Part shown: positions 17,763 to 26,294 of the stretch, in pieces
Layout: each line of letters opens with the position of its first letter
Position numbering within the stretch: the first letter of the stretch is position 1
Assembly: GCA_023421505.1 (NCBI GenBank)
Contig: JAEZTJ010000078.1
Span: 62,001-126,000 of the forward strand
Length of the DNA: 64,000 nucleotides
Direction: 5' to 3'
From: Bacillota bacterium
GTDB lineage: Bacteria > Bacillota > Clostridia > Lachnospirales > Lachnospiraceae
Made by a program: the position numbers and the translations under genes
The notes under the pieces: generated by a model
What the model was told of the DNA's origin: nothing
What the model saw: the letters and a program-made list of their open reading frames with translations, nothing else
The model's database searches: none

Positions 17763-18893
17763 TTAGAATTCATTTGTCTGCATACTTCTAAAAAAGATAT
17801 TATAGATGTCCTCCTTTGTGGGTACTACTTTTGAATTACTAATATTCTTAGCTATGGAAGCAAGCTCAGTAAACCGTTCTAGCTCCTTCGCTGAAATATA
17901 TTCACGCTCTCCAATTAATCTTAAGAATAATGTCTCAAATTCGTCAATTGATTCAAGCCCCATACAAATCAGTATTTTATTCACTAATTCCATATCACTC
18001 TTTGCCGTAAATCGTAGAAAGCTTGGAAGTAATAATGCATTCGCTCTTCCGTGATCAATATTTTTGTAATAAGTTAATGAATATCCCATAGCATGTACAG
18101 CAGTGGTTCCGGTGTGGGATATAACAATTCCTGCTAACATGGAGCCATACAATAATTTTTCCCTGATATCCATTGTTAAAATAGACGTATTCAAATCGCT
18201 ATCCGGTGAAAGATACTTAAGACACTGTGTGATTTTTTTTATACTTTCTCCTGCTATATAATTACTTAATTCTGTTGATCGAATAGACATCATTCCCTCA
18301 ACGGCATGTGATAATGCATCCAGTGCGGTGTTAATTGTTGTTGGCATCGGCAGATATTTCATATACTTTGCATCGAGTAAAGCAAGTTTTGGAAAAAGTA
18401 CCGGAGATGATATACTTTTTTTCGTCTGAAGCCTGTCACTTGTGAGAATCGAATAAGGTGTAACCTCCGAACCTGTTCCAGCTGTTGTTGGAATCATAAC
18501 TAGAGGTAAAGCTTCCTGTCTGAATTGGTTTAAGAATAATTCCTCCTCAGGAACTTCTGTAACTGCGAGTAAAGCGATTGCTTTCGCGGCATCCATCGGT
18601 GACCCTCCGCCAATCCCAATAATAAAATCAGCTCCCATCTCCTTTGCATAAGCTGCACCTTCATAAACACAGGATACAGTCGGATTTGCCATGACCCTGT
18701 CATAAACATGAAACCTTATGTCCAGAGAAGACAAAGCCTCAGTAATATCCTCTAGAGAACCATTATTTCTTGACGAATTCAAACCGGTTACGATTAATGC
18801 TGTTTTTCCGAACTCTTTCAAAAGTGAAGTATTTTTGCGGACACACTCATCAGTCATAATTACTTTTGTTGGCATAAAATAATTAATATTCAC
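17763..18893 (-). CDS. Iron-containing alcohol dehydrogenase
   Basis: 376 residues with a GTG start after GGGAGGTTAAAAGAC. Group III metal ADH: nucleotide loop GGGSPMD at 95-101, TTAGTGSEVT at 136-145, and the metal ligands D192, H196, H267 and H281 (ALDALSHAVEG, AVHAMG, NIDHGRANA). Such enzymes reduce aldehydes with NAD(P)H; the exact substrate (butanol, 1,3-propanediol or other) cannot be told from sequence. It stands alone with its own terminator. A half copy of the MITE-like repeat lies just upstream. Confidence 0.88.
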   Translation of the reverse strand: MNINYFMPTKVIMTDECVRKNTSLLKEFGKTALIVTGLNSSRNNGSLEDITEALSSLDIRFHVYDRVMANPTVSCVYEGAAYAKEMGADFIIGIGGGSPMDAAKAIALLAVTEVPEEELFLNQFRQEALPLVMIPTTAGTGSEVTPYSILTSDRLQTKKSISSPVLFPKLALLDAKYMKYLPMPTTINTALDALSHAVEGMMSIRSTELSNYIAGESIKKITQCLKYLSPDSDLNTSILTMDIREKLLYGSMLAGIVISHTGTTAVHAMGYSLTYYKNIDHGRANALLLPSFLRFTAKSDMELVNKILICMGLESIDEFETLFLRLIGEREYISAKELERFTELASIAKNISNSKVVPTKEDIYNIFFRSMQTNEF

Positions 18894-18928
18894 GTCTTTT
18901 AACCTCCCATTAACACATTATTATAGAT

Positions 18929-18990
18929 AATTTGCGAAACTTTATAGTCTTATTAATTGCATACACAGCATATATTATTCCTTTGCTGTT
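18929..18990. repeat. MITE-like element, copy B (left half only)
   Basis: Matches the left half of copies A and D: TTTGCGAAACT, TTATTAATTG, ATACACAGCATATATTATTCCTT. It then loses similarity, and the right terminal arm is absent. A decayed or truncated copy upstream of the alcohol dehydrogenase. Confidence 0.6.
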
Positions 18991-19264
18991 AACCGTAGCA
19001 AGGCATTTGTAGCAATCGTTTCAAAAATATCTACTATTGTTTGTAGTAATGCTGCACAATAATTTAATTATACTTTCAATCCAACTTCTGTCAACACAGA
19101 AAGCTTTTATGATTATAATATCGTACTTAATATATCCTTTAGTTAAATATATACAATTATTTATGTTGAACTTTGTCGATTTTTTTAATAATTAATATCT
19201 TGTATAATTTGGTAATATAAGATAATGTTTTTATATACAAAAGTTTTTCTGGGGGGGTGAAACT
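18991..19264. other. Intergenic promoter region before the PilZ gene
   Basis: AT-rich, no coding sequence. It ends in a run of seven G followed by TGA (19251-19260), which is the ribosome site for the plus-strand PilZ gene. Confidence 0.4.
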
Positions 19265-19933
19265 TTGACTGTTGATGAGCTGTCTAAATCGGCAGATATT
19301 GAGGTAGATGTAAAGTGTAATGGAAAATCGATGAATTTCCGAAGTGAAATAAAACTCATAAAAAACAACTCTATACTAATCAACAGCATCAAGGTAAATG
19401 ACCAAACAATCGGCTTTTCTGAAAAGTGTACAATTAATTTTTTATACAAATATGAGGGGAAATTATACATATGGGAGAATGTTAATGTTAAACTTGTCAA
19501 ATATGACGGATTGATTTATCATAAAATCGACCTATCTGGAGAAGGAAAAGCATATAATCGAAGAGATGCTTTCCGCATGTATATCGGAGAAGATATGATT
19601 ATTTATATTAATACTGCTAATGGCCCTTCTGCTCTACAGGTATTGGTTAAGGATATCAGTGAAACCGGTGTAGCTTTTATTACAAAAGAAGATTTCGATA
19701 TAGAGAGAACCTTTCGGCTTAGATTAAAAGATGATACTTTAGTAGTTAATTTATCCGGTGTAATTGTAAGAAAGGAATTTTTAAGCCACCTGGATTCTAA
19801 TCTGTATGGGTGTAAGTTTCTTGAAAAGAATCAGATGCTTGGTAAATTCATAGCCTTTAAGCAAGGAGAACAGCTTCGTAATAAAACAAAGATTTTTTCC
19901 TCACCTACTCATAAAAAAGTAATCATAAACTAA
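19265..19933 (+). CDS. PilZ-domain cyclic-di-GMP receptor
   Basis: 222 residues. A TTG start is chosen because GGGGGGTGA lies 5 nt upstream and no ATG occurs before residue 23. The N-terminal half (1-90) is a YcgR-N-like beta domain, and the PilZ domain covers about 96-205 with the c-di-GMP motifs RRDAFR (R100, R104) and DISETG (D130, S132, G135). Proteins of this layout brake flagella or control exopolysaccharide in response to c-di-GMP. It is monocistronic, and no flagellar gene is near, so its target is open. Confidence 0.87.
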   Translation: MTVDELSKSADIEVDVKCNGKSMNFRSEIKLIKNNSILINSIKVNDQTIGFSEKCTINFLYKYEGKLYIWENVNVKLVKYDGLIYHKIDLSGEGKAYNRRDAFRMYIGEDMIIYINTANGPSALQVLVKDISETGVAFITKEDFDIERTFRLRLKDDTLVVNLSGVIVRKEFLSHLDSNLYGCKFLEKNQMLGKFIAFKQGEQLRNKTKIFSSPTHKKVIIN

Positions 19934-19937
19934 ATCA

Positions 19938-20037
19938 AGCAAGTCTGAATATTAAAATACTCCTTCATATGGTAAGCTGTGTATAATTGATGCAGTTTAC
20001 CATAAAAAGGAGTATATTCTATTCAGACTTGTTTTTA
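19938..20037 (+). terminator. Long hairpin terminator after the PilZ gene
   Basis: Nested arms CAAGTCTGAAT / ATTCAGACTTG, AATACTCCTT / AAGGAGTATA and ATGGTAA / TTACCAT, ending in GTTTTTA on the plus strand. It lies between convergent genes. Confidence 0.75.
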
Positions 20038-20104
20038 TAATCTGTAATTAATACTTAAACTAGTTATGCTTCGTTTTAGTCTTATTATCAGCCAGCCATA
20101 CCTC

Positions 20105-21880
20105 TTAATCTGGGAGATATCTACCGCCGCAATATGGTGGGCGATAATTCATTTCAGCTATTTTTACACCATCTCTTAAGTTGGTAGCATGGATGATCTT
20201 ACCATCTCCAATATAGATACCCACATGATTTACTATATCAGCATAATTTGGTTTATAGAAAACCAAATCTCCCGGCTTTAAGTTTTCTACCGATACTTCC
20301 ACACTATTACTTAACTGCTCTCTTGAGGTTCTTGCCAGTTCATATCCAAAGTTACTATAAACAGCCTGTACAAAGCCGCTGCTATCCACTCCGGTGCTTA
20401 AGTCATTACCTCCCCAAACATAGGGAACAGTCTCAGCTTGCAAAGCAAATTCAACAATAGAATCTCTCAGTGCTTGTGTATCACTCGAACTTCCTGCCGT
20501 CATGCTGTTTGCATCAATTGTATTAGAGGCTTCTTGCTCTGGGAGAGAAGTATTAGCCTGAGGTGTGATTATATTTCCATTGGTATTATCAATTGTATCT
20601 GGTTCTAATACCTCTGCTTCTACTACATCTGCTGATTCTGTATTAACATTATCAGCTGCTCCCTGCTCCAGTACTTCTGTCTTGGTTTCAGCTTGATCAA
20701 TCACTCCCAGTTCCGGTACTTCTGCCTCGGCATCAATTTGATCAACCGGTTCTATCTCGCTTCCTTCTGCATCCGATGTAGCCATAGCCTTCTGATTATT
20801 GCCTACCACTATAACAGTGGTTGAGACAATACACAAAATCAGTATCAGCAGGAAATTACCTGGACGTCTTTTATTCTTATTAAGAATAGACCCTAATCTT
20901 TGTTTCATATTATTTTTACCTCCATAAAAATGAGTTAATAGAACTGGTGTCCGTTTAATCTGCGATGCTGCACAATTTAAAATGAGCCTGCAATAATGAA
21001 GGCGATCCGATCTTGTGGATTTACGTAGAACTATTTCATCACAGGCAGCTTCACACCATTTATCAATATTTCCGGATAATACATAGCATAATGGATTATA
21101 CCAGTTAATAGAAAGAACGATCAACCGAAGGAACTTAATCAAAGTATCACATTGATGAATATGCGTGAGCTCATGCTGCAGCAGAAAGTTTAAATCCTTA
21201 TTCGTATAGCTTTCTTTCGGTAAAATAATAACCGGCTTCCATATGCCTATCGTAATTGGGCTTGAGATTACGCTACATTCGCATACAGTGACTTTCAAAG
21301 GATATTTAATTTTCCAGTAGTACCAGCTTTTCCTTTTTGTATACAATTCTTCCTTAAGCCTTTTTAACTCTTCCTTTATAATTTCCTGCTCTATCGGCTT
21401 TAGGTATCTTTTCAGCCGATTTTTATATCTGTAATAGGAAAAGCTACTGCTTGAAAATGTCAAAACTGCGCCTGCAATCCATATCAGGAATACAAAACGG
21501 CTATAGAAAGCTTTCTCTAGCCATACCAGAAGCAGCTGGTAAGAGAGCTTGTTACTATTCCCTTTCTGTAGACTGACACCCTTTTCCAGTGGAACCTTCC
21601 CTTCTGCAAAGATGCTACTTAATATAGTATCGTTTTGATAATTCTGTTCGTCATACACCCTATTAGCTTCAGAAATCCGCGGTATTCTTAATTCTAATAT
21701 AGGTTTAATGAACTCAAAACGTACTGGTATTAATAAGCCTAAAAGCAATATCACCCAAATACGATATAGACAAACTGCAGAAAAGTGTTTACGAAGTATT
21801 CGTTGCACTAATATAAGGAGAAGGATATACAAGGCTACATTTACGGAATTAAGCAGGTACGAAATAAATACTTTCTCCAA
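20105..21880 (-). CDS. BlaR1-like M56 sensor protease fused to an NlpC/P60 domain with Cys-to-Ser change
   Basis: 591 residues with a TTG start 1 nt past the blaI-like stop; the SD GAGGAGG lies in the end of that gene. Membrane helices lie near 5-28, 36-53, 128-148 and 342-361. The cytoplasmic M56 zinc protease has H236-E-L-T-H240 and CEAACDE at 276-282. After the last helix comes a repetitive acidic linker (380-440) with three related units, AEVPELGVIDQ, TEVLEQGAADN and AEVLEPDTIDN. Residues 470-590 form an extracellular NlpC/P60 domain (VPYVWGG, LKPGDLVFY, NHVGIYIG with H552). The nucleophile site DCSG reads D499-S500-S-G, so the domain probably binds rather than cuts peptidoglycan. This suggests a wall sensor that inactivates BlaI. 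Confidence 0.88.
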   Translation of the reverse strand: MEKVFISYLLNSVNVALYILLLILVQRILRKHFSAVCLYRIWVILLLGLLIPVRFEFIKPILELRIPRISEANRVYDEQNYQNDTILSSIFAEGKVPLEKGVSLQKGNSNKLSYQLLLVWLEKAFYSRFVFLIWIAGAVLTFSSSSFSYYRYKNRLKRYLKPIEQEIIKEELKRLKEELYTKRKSWYYWKIKYPLKVTVCECSVISSPITIGIWKPVIILPKESYTNKDLNFLLQHELTHIHQCDTLIKFLRLIVLSINWYNPLCYVLSGNIDKWCEAACDEIVLRKSTRSDRLHYCRLILNCAASQIKRTPVLLTHFYGGKNNMKQRLGSILNKNKRRPGNFLLILILCIVSTTVIVVGNNQKAMATSDAEGSEIEPVDQIDAEAEVPELGVIDQAETKTEVLEQGAADNVNTESADVVEAEVLEPDTIDNTNGNIITPQANTSLPEQEASNTIDANSMTAGSSSDTQALRDSIVEFALQAETVPYVWGGNDLSTGVDSSGFVQAVYSNFGYELARTSREQLSNSVEVSVENLKPGDLVFYKPNYADIVNHVGIYIGDGKIIHATNLRDGVKIAEMNYRPPYCGGRYLPD

Positions 21881-21881
21881 G

Positions 21882-22340
21882 CTATTCCTCCTCTTGCTTC
21901 TTTAGCCACTCGTTAAGCTCTTCAATTTCTTCCCTGCTTAGCTTTTTGTTTTCTGAAAAAGCATTCACCAGCTGATATAAGGAATTATTGTGATAACGTT
22001 TTACGAATAGTGAAGTCTCATATTGGATATAATCTTCATATTTTATACAGGGATAATAGGTGCGTTCCTTCCCTGATTTCTCACTGCTGATAAAACCTCT
22101 TTCTATCAAACGGTTTAATAAGGTTACCAAGGTCTGCAGCTTCCAGCCCTTTCCATTACCAAGCTGTTTCATTAGAATTGCAGTAGTTACCGGGGGCTTA
22201 TTCTTCCAAACTGCTGACATTACTTCATATTCTGTCTCTGGTAATTTAGTCAGGATATGCTTGGAACTTACCTCTTCTCTTATAGGATTACCTTTCGCAT
22301 TATTTTCAGCAAAGTCCGTTACTTGTTCTTTCTCCTTCAT
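21882..22340 (-). CDS. BlaI/MecI-family repressor
   Basis: 152 residues: a hydrophilic leader of about 30 residues, then a winged-helix domain (LPETEYEVMSAVWKNKPPVTTAIL, WKLQTLVTLLNRLIERGFI, RTYYPCI) and a C-terminal dimerisation helix. In BlaI/MecI systems the repressor is cleaved when the paired M56 membrane sensor is activated. Here the sensor follows with a one-base gap. Two identical 12-bp boxes upstream of the start are probable operators. Confidence 0.9.
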   Translation of the reverse strand: MKEKEQVTDFAENNAKGNPIREEVSSKHILTKLPETEYEVMSAVWKNKPPVTTAILMKQLGNGKGWKLQTLVTLLNRLIERGFISSEKSGKERTYYPCIKYEDYIQYETSLFVKRYHNNSLYQLVNAFSENKKLSREEIEELNEWLKKQEEE

Positions 22341-22361
22341 ATTCTTCTCCTTCTGTTTATC

Positions 22362-22396
22362 TACATTTGTCTATATCCATAGTATACATTTGTCTA
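22362..22396 (-). promoter_or_regulatory. Paired BlaI-type operator boxes
   Basis: TACATTTGTCTA occurs twice, at 22362-22373 and 22385-22396, 23 bp apart and so on nearly the same face of the helix. The second is followed by CAATGTA, which completes a dyad (ACATTTGT...ACAATGT). BlaI/MecI operators are built on TACA/TGTA dyads. The pair lies 22-56 bp before the blaI-like start. Confidence 0.6.
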
Positions 22397-22564
22397 CAAT
22401 GTATGTCAACCCTAATATTTAAATATTTCCAAGAACAATCCTCTTTTAAAAATAAATATTCTAAAGCTGAACGGTTGGATATCGTCTTAACAAGAACATC
22501 TTGATTGTATTATGCAACCAGTTATCATGCTTTGTGTATAATCCCCTCGTTCTGAGTTCATTAA

Positions 22565-22744
22565 TATACCGCTTTAATAACAGCAGAACCCTGTGACAAA
22601 TTTGTTAATTTATTTTCCATATTAGGAAAATCGGTTGATTATGGCATGTCGCTGGTTTCTCTTTTAGGAGAATTATTTATATGCTATATTGGTATCTTTA
22701 TTGTGCATAAGCTGTTAAAAAGATATATTCATTTTAAGCATTAG
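22565..22744 (+). pseudogene. Fragment of a membrane protein gene (3' part)
   Basis: A 59-codon frame opening after a TAA and without an SD. It translates to a plausible protein end: DKFVNLFSILGKSVDYG, then a helix GELFICYIGIFIVHKLLKRY and a stop. Both the hydrophobic pattern and the basic end look like real coding sequence, but I do not recognise the family. It is opposite in strand to its neighbours and probably decayed. Confidence 0.3.
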
Positions 22745-22823
22745 TTTTATCTCTTCTTATCATTGAACATTTATTATCAGAAATGACTATGTGATATATC
22801 AGCGTTTCAATTATGAGCTAAAT

Positions 22824-22866
22824 AAAAGGCCGCATGCCTATATTTGTTGCTGGGCTTACGGCTTTA
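22824..22866 (-). terminator. Hairpin downstream of the DUF3795-like gene
   Basis: Arms AAAGGCCG / CGGCTTT, with inner GCC/GGC pairs. On the minus strand CCTTTTATTT follows. It could also stop the plus-strand fragment. Confidence 0.45.
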
Positions 22867-22939
22867 TTAAAATCTTATTGCAAAAGAGTACAGGATAATA
22901 ATTCTGAATATGTGAATATATGTTAGACCTTCAATATAT

Positions 22940-23440
22940 TTACTTTTTATAGTTTATATAATGTGAAATATTCTTTTTCTCATTAAAATATTTCTCAATT
23001 CCGACTTCTTTAATACGTTTATTTCCATTCTCCCAATCTCGTCCAATTACCTTGTTTATAGTAGCAAAAAAATTAGTTGCCTTTTCACATGGAAACTCAG
23101 AACATTCAGCACAATAATCTACACCCTGCTCCTTAACACATTCTGGAACGACGCAGCCTTCAATACAACCAAAACCAGGTATTGGTTTATTCCTACAACC
23201 AGGACATTTAGAGTCAGTATATTTTTCAAGTTCCTTATAAAATGATGCAAATTCATCCAGATACCCTCTATATTGCTCAGGTATATTTGCATCATTAAAA
23301 TCATAATATCCTTCAAAATATTTACACAGCTTCGCTGAACATTCAGCTATTGCTCCATCTTTTAATGATGGACATGTGTAGCAAAGTAATGAACACGGTG
23401 CAATATAATTCAATAAATCATCTTTCGTATATTCACTCAT
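22940..23440 (-). CDS. Cysteine-rich DUF3795-like protein
   Basis: 166 residues from the ATG with AAGGAG 8 nt upstream; a frame-open ATG 39 nt earlier lacks an SD. At least 14 cysteines lie in pairs typical of DUF3795 proteins: APCSLLCYTCPS, ECSAKLC, SKCPGCRNK, FGCIEGCVVPEC, VDYCAECSEFPC. This pattern suggests zinc or iron-sulphur binding. No biochemical role is established for the family as far as I know. It stands alone. Confidence 0.7.
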   Translation of the reverse strand: MSEYTKDDLLNYIAPCSLLCYTCPSLKDGAIAECSAKLCKYFEGYYDFNDANIPEQYRGYLDEFASFYKELEKYTDSKCPGCRNKPIPGFGCIEGCVVPECVKEQGVDYCAECSEFPCEKATNFFATINKVIGRDWENGNKRIKEVGIEKYFNEKKNISHYINYKK

Positions 23441-23529
23441 TATATAACTCCTTTGTATTGGAATGTCATGAATTCCCACAACCTTATCCTACTTATTTTC
23501 CTTAAATATTTAAAATTTTCCTTCAAAGA

Positions 23530-23625
23530 GCTAAAGGACGATGCCGCAATTAATCTGCTTTCTTGTAGACAGTTTAGGAAAACTGTTTAAACAAGGGGGC
23601 GAAGATCATAGACACCGTCCTTTAA
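23530..23625. other. Nested hairpin between genes
   Basis: Outer arms AAAGGACG / CGTCCTTT enclose CTTGT/ACAAG and ACAGTTT/AAACTGT pairs. It lies directly after the SPFH gene stop on the minus strand and may be its terminator, though no T-run follows directly. Confidence 0.4.
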
Positions 23626-23649
23626 TTAAATTATGTTTTACTATATCTT

Positions 23650-25665
23650 TTATTTGATAGCATCAGATGCTTCCACTTCGGTATTATTTTCTAATGCAGG
23701 TGCAACTAACTCAAGAGAAACATTATTATCTGCTACCTTCACTCCTAGCTTCTCAAGCGTAATGAACTTAAGAAGAGTATCAAGTATTGTACTGCTGCTT
23801 CCTGCACTGTCCTTATCGTTACCGCCCATATTCACTACCGTCTTAGGAACAATATCAACCTTTGCGCTCTTGATTGCATCGGAAAGCTTATCGGTTACTT
23901 CCTGAATAACTCGGAATTCTGCACCGCCATACGCCTTAACCTGTGCATCAATTGCACGGGCCTTAGCAAGACCGACATTGGTTTCTTTTGAAGCCTCAGC
24001 TTCACCTTCCAAGGTAATTCTTGAAGAATTCGCTTTTGCAAGTGCAACGATCTGATTAGCCTCCTGCTCAGCCTTACTAGCCAAAGCAGCACCACTATTG
24101 CGTTCAATATCAATTTGTATCTTGGATTTTGTCAAGAAGCTCTGCTGTTCAGCAATTGCCTGCGCTTCACGTAAGGATTTCTCACTTTCTGCTGCTGACT
24201 GCTGCTTCTGATAAGTAACCTTCTTCTCTTCTGCAATCTGTCTTTCACGAAGCTGTGTCAGAATATTCTCAATCTGCTTATCCTCTACAGGGGATTTCGG
24301 AGTACCGATTAAAACTTCCTCTAACTGAAGGTTATACTTGGTGAATTTTTCCTTCATCTCTCCCAGTGCCCTCTCACGGATTTCACTACGCTCCTGAATT
24401 AATTCAATCAATGTCTTTGTCTGAGCTACATCCTTAAAGTATGCACTTACAAGAGGGTCAAGGGACTGATTTACCAACATACTGATATCGCCAAAGCGCT
24501 GAATTACCCAAGGAGCCTGTTTATAATCAATATGCATAACGACTGATAATGGAAGGGATGGTTCAAACGCATCCTTTGTTATAATATCTACTTCCGTTAA
24601 GTTCTCATCATATTTATGCGTACCGATTTCAGATTTATTCCATTTTAATATGATGTTAGTTGTAGGAACCAGAACCACTTTACCAGCATCTGTATTAAAG
24701 GCATATTTACCAGGCATTAAAGGCTTCTCAAGTACACCCTTGCAGCCTTCCTTTACAAGCTCACCATGTTTATAATCGGCACCAGTTGTATCAATACCTT
24801 CTTTACCGAAAAAGGATACCACTACACCGACAAAACCAATCGGAACGACTGTCTTTGGTCTGAAATCTACAGTTGCAAATAACCTGTTAATATAATAGGT
24901 ACCATCTGTTAAAACCTGAATTTGCTTACCACGTCTACCATTCAATTTGAGGAACATCTCAGGGTCCTGGAAGCTTGCGTGTTCTTCTCCAACATAAGGA
25001 GCGATAATTTCTCCTTCTTGAAGTGATGGACCATCATGTACTGTTACGATACCCATGATATCACTTTCTTGGCCTCCGTTCCCCATAATGATAACAGGAC
25101 TGAAGGCATTTCGTTCAAGCAGAGTCTTCTGCATGCTCACAAGCTCCATACGCTCACTCTTGGAGCTGTTGAAGATTGCTTTGATATCAACAGGTGTGAT
25201 TACGATAAACTGAGCTAAGTTAATCGCATATGTACCTTCTCTTAAGATTCCTCTCTGAGGTCCTCTCTGTCCACCGTTTTGTAAGAAACCTGTTACATCC
25301 TGAAAATTATTAGCCTCAGGTATCACTTTACCTAAGGTCTGAGTGGGTGCCAGTGGTTTACCGTCACGGGCAAAGAGATAAGCGATCTGCCCCTGCGGTA
25401 TTGTAATGAGTGGATACTTGTGTATCTTAAACATAAGCGCGGATTTAAAATGTATACCACCACGCAGTAAATTGGGTGAATAACCTGCTTCTCCGTTTAA
25501 CGCAATAATTGAATCCTTTAAGGAGCCTTTTAAGCTCCACCACTTTTCAATTACAGCTACCTGATCTGAAGATATCACCCGAAGACCAAACACAACAAAA
25601 ATCAGTAAATATAATACAAAAATGACACCGGCTGCAATCAGCAGTCCTAATACTAATGGTTCCAT
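23650..25665 (-). CDS. SPFH/flotillin-like membrane protein
   Basis: 671 residues. One N-terminal helix (about 5-27, LVLGLLIAAGVIFVLYLLIFVVFG) is followed by VISSDQVAVIEKWWSLKG, a split SPFH/band-7 region (up to about 450, e.g. FRPKTVVPIGFVGVVVSFFG and SLPLSVVMHIDYKQAPWVI), an Ala/Glu/Gln-rich coiled coil (about 480-590, LRERQIAEEKKVTYQKQQ) and an acidic C-terminus. Flotillin-like proteins oligomerise on the membrane and organise microdomains. It is longer than usual flotillins (about 500) because about 200 residues are inserted in the first SPFH half. Monocistronic. Confidence 0.82.
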   Translation of the reverse strand: MEPLVLGLLIAAGVIFVLYLLIFVVFGLRVISSDQVAVIEKWWSLKGSLKDSIIALNGEAGYSPNLLRGGIHFKSALMFKIHKYPLITIPQGQIAYLFARDGKPLAPTQTLGKVIPEANNFQDVTGFLQNGGQRGPQRGILREGTYAINLAQFIVITPVDIKAIFNSSKSERMELVSMQKTLLERNAFSPVIIMGNGGQESDIMGIVTVHDGPSLQEGEIIAPYVGEEHASFQDPEMFLKLNGRRGKQIQVLTDGTYYINRLFATVDFRPKTVVPIGFVGVVVSFFGKEGIDTTGADYKHGELVKEGCKGVLEKPLMPGKYAFNTDAGKVVLVPTTNIILKWNKSEIGTHKYDENLTEVDIITKDAFEPSLPLSVVMHIDYKQAPWVIQRFGDISMLVNQSLDPLVSAYFKDVAQTKTLIELIQERSEIRERALGEMKEKFTKYNLQLEEVLIGTPKSPVEDKQIENILTQLRERQIAEEKKVTYQKQQSAAESEKSLREAQAIAEQQSFLTKSKIQIDIERNSGAALASKAEQEANQIVALAKANSSRITLEGEAEASKETNVGLAKARAIDAQVKAYGGAEFRVIQEVTDKLSDAIKSAKVDIVPKTVVNMGGNDKDSAGSSSTILDTLLKFITLEKLGVKVADNNVSLELVAPALENNTEVEASDAIK

Positions 25666-26294
25666 AAATTTGCCACTTCACTTTCTTTTAAAATTGTTAT
25701 TACAATATGTAATATACACCTACTAGTAAAAAATTCAACATATTTGAAATTAATATTAGATTAAAATCTATTAAGAAAGAAAAATTCTATTGAATTATTA
25801 AGGAAACGATATTTAGTTATTCTCATGACTAAGTATTTTAATATCTATTACTAATATCCTTTTCAAAGGGGGAATTATGAAATAATTTCAAAGCTTATTA
25901 ATCAATTAGTCCTACCTATTATTTTATCAACATGCTGGCTGGTCTTTAAATCATATTGACAATTAATTCTGCTATGATATATGATGTTAGCTAAGTATAT
26001 TTAATCTCTGAAATATAGTTTCTTAACGCATAACTTATGAATATACCTTAAGTCACTACTACATGACCGTAAAATAATTCGAACCTTTACATTTCCTTTA
26101 GAAGCAATTTCTTAAATGCATAAAGCTATGTTTCTGAAGCCTTAAGAATATTCTATAAATAACCTAGCTGTCTGGCAAAATGATTTACCCTCAATTTGGA
26201 TAATATAATACATTACATAATGATAAGCTTTACAAGTACATAATAATATGTAAGTATACTAACACAGTTTATATATACAGCAAGGAGACTTACT
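25666..26294. other. Long divergent intergenic region
   Basis: About 630 bp, very AT-rich, no coding remnant found in either direction. TTGACA near 25956 with TATATG about 16 nt on is a possible promoter for the MFS gene, which would leave a leader of about 300 nt. An SD AAGGAG precedes the MFS start. Confidence 0.4.

Noticed and set aside
14029..18894. Lysine, glutamine or T-box riboswitch before dap or gln genes
   Set aside because: No T-box sequence, lysine-riboswitch core or glutamine-RNA motif was recognised in the leaders of dapL, dapF or glnA.
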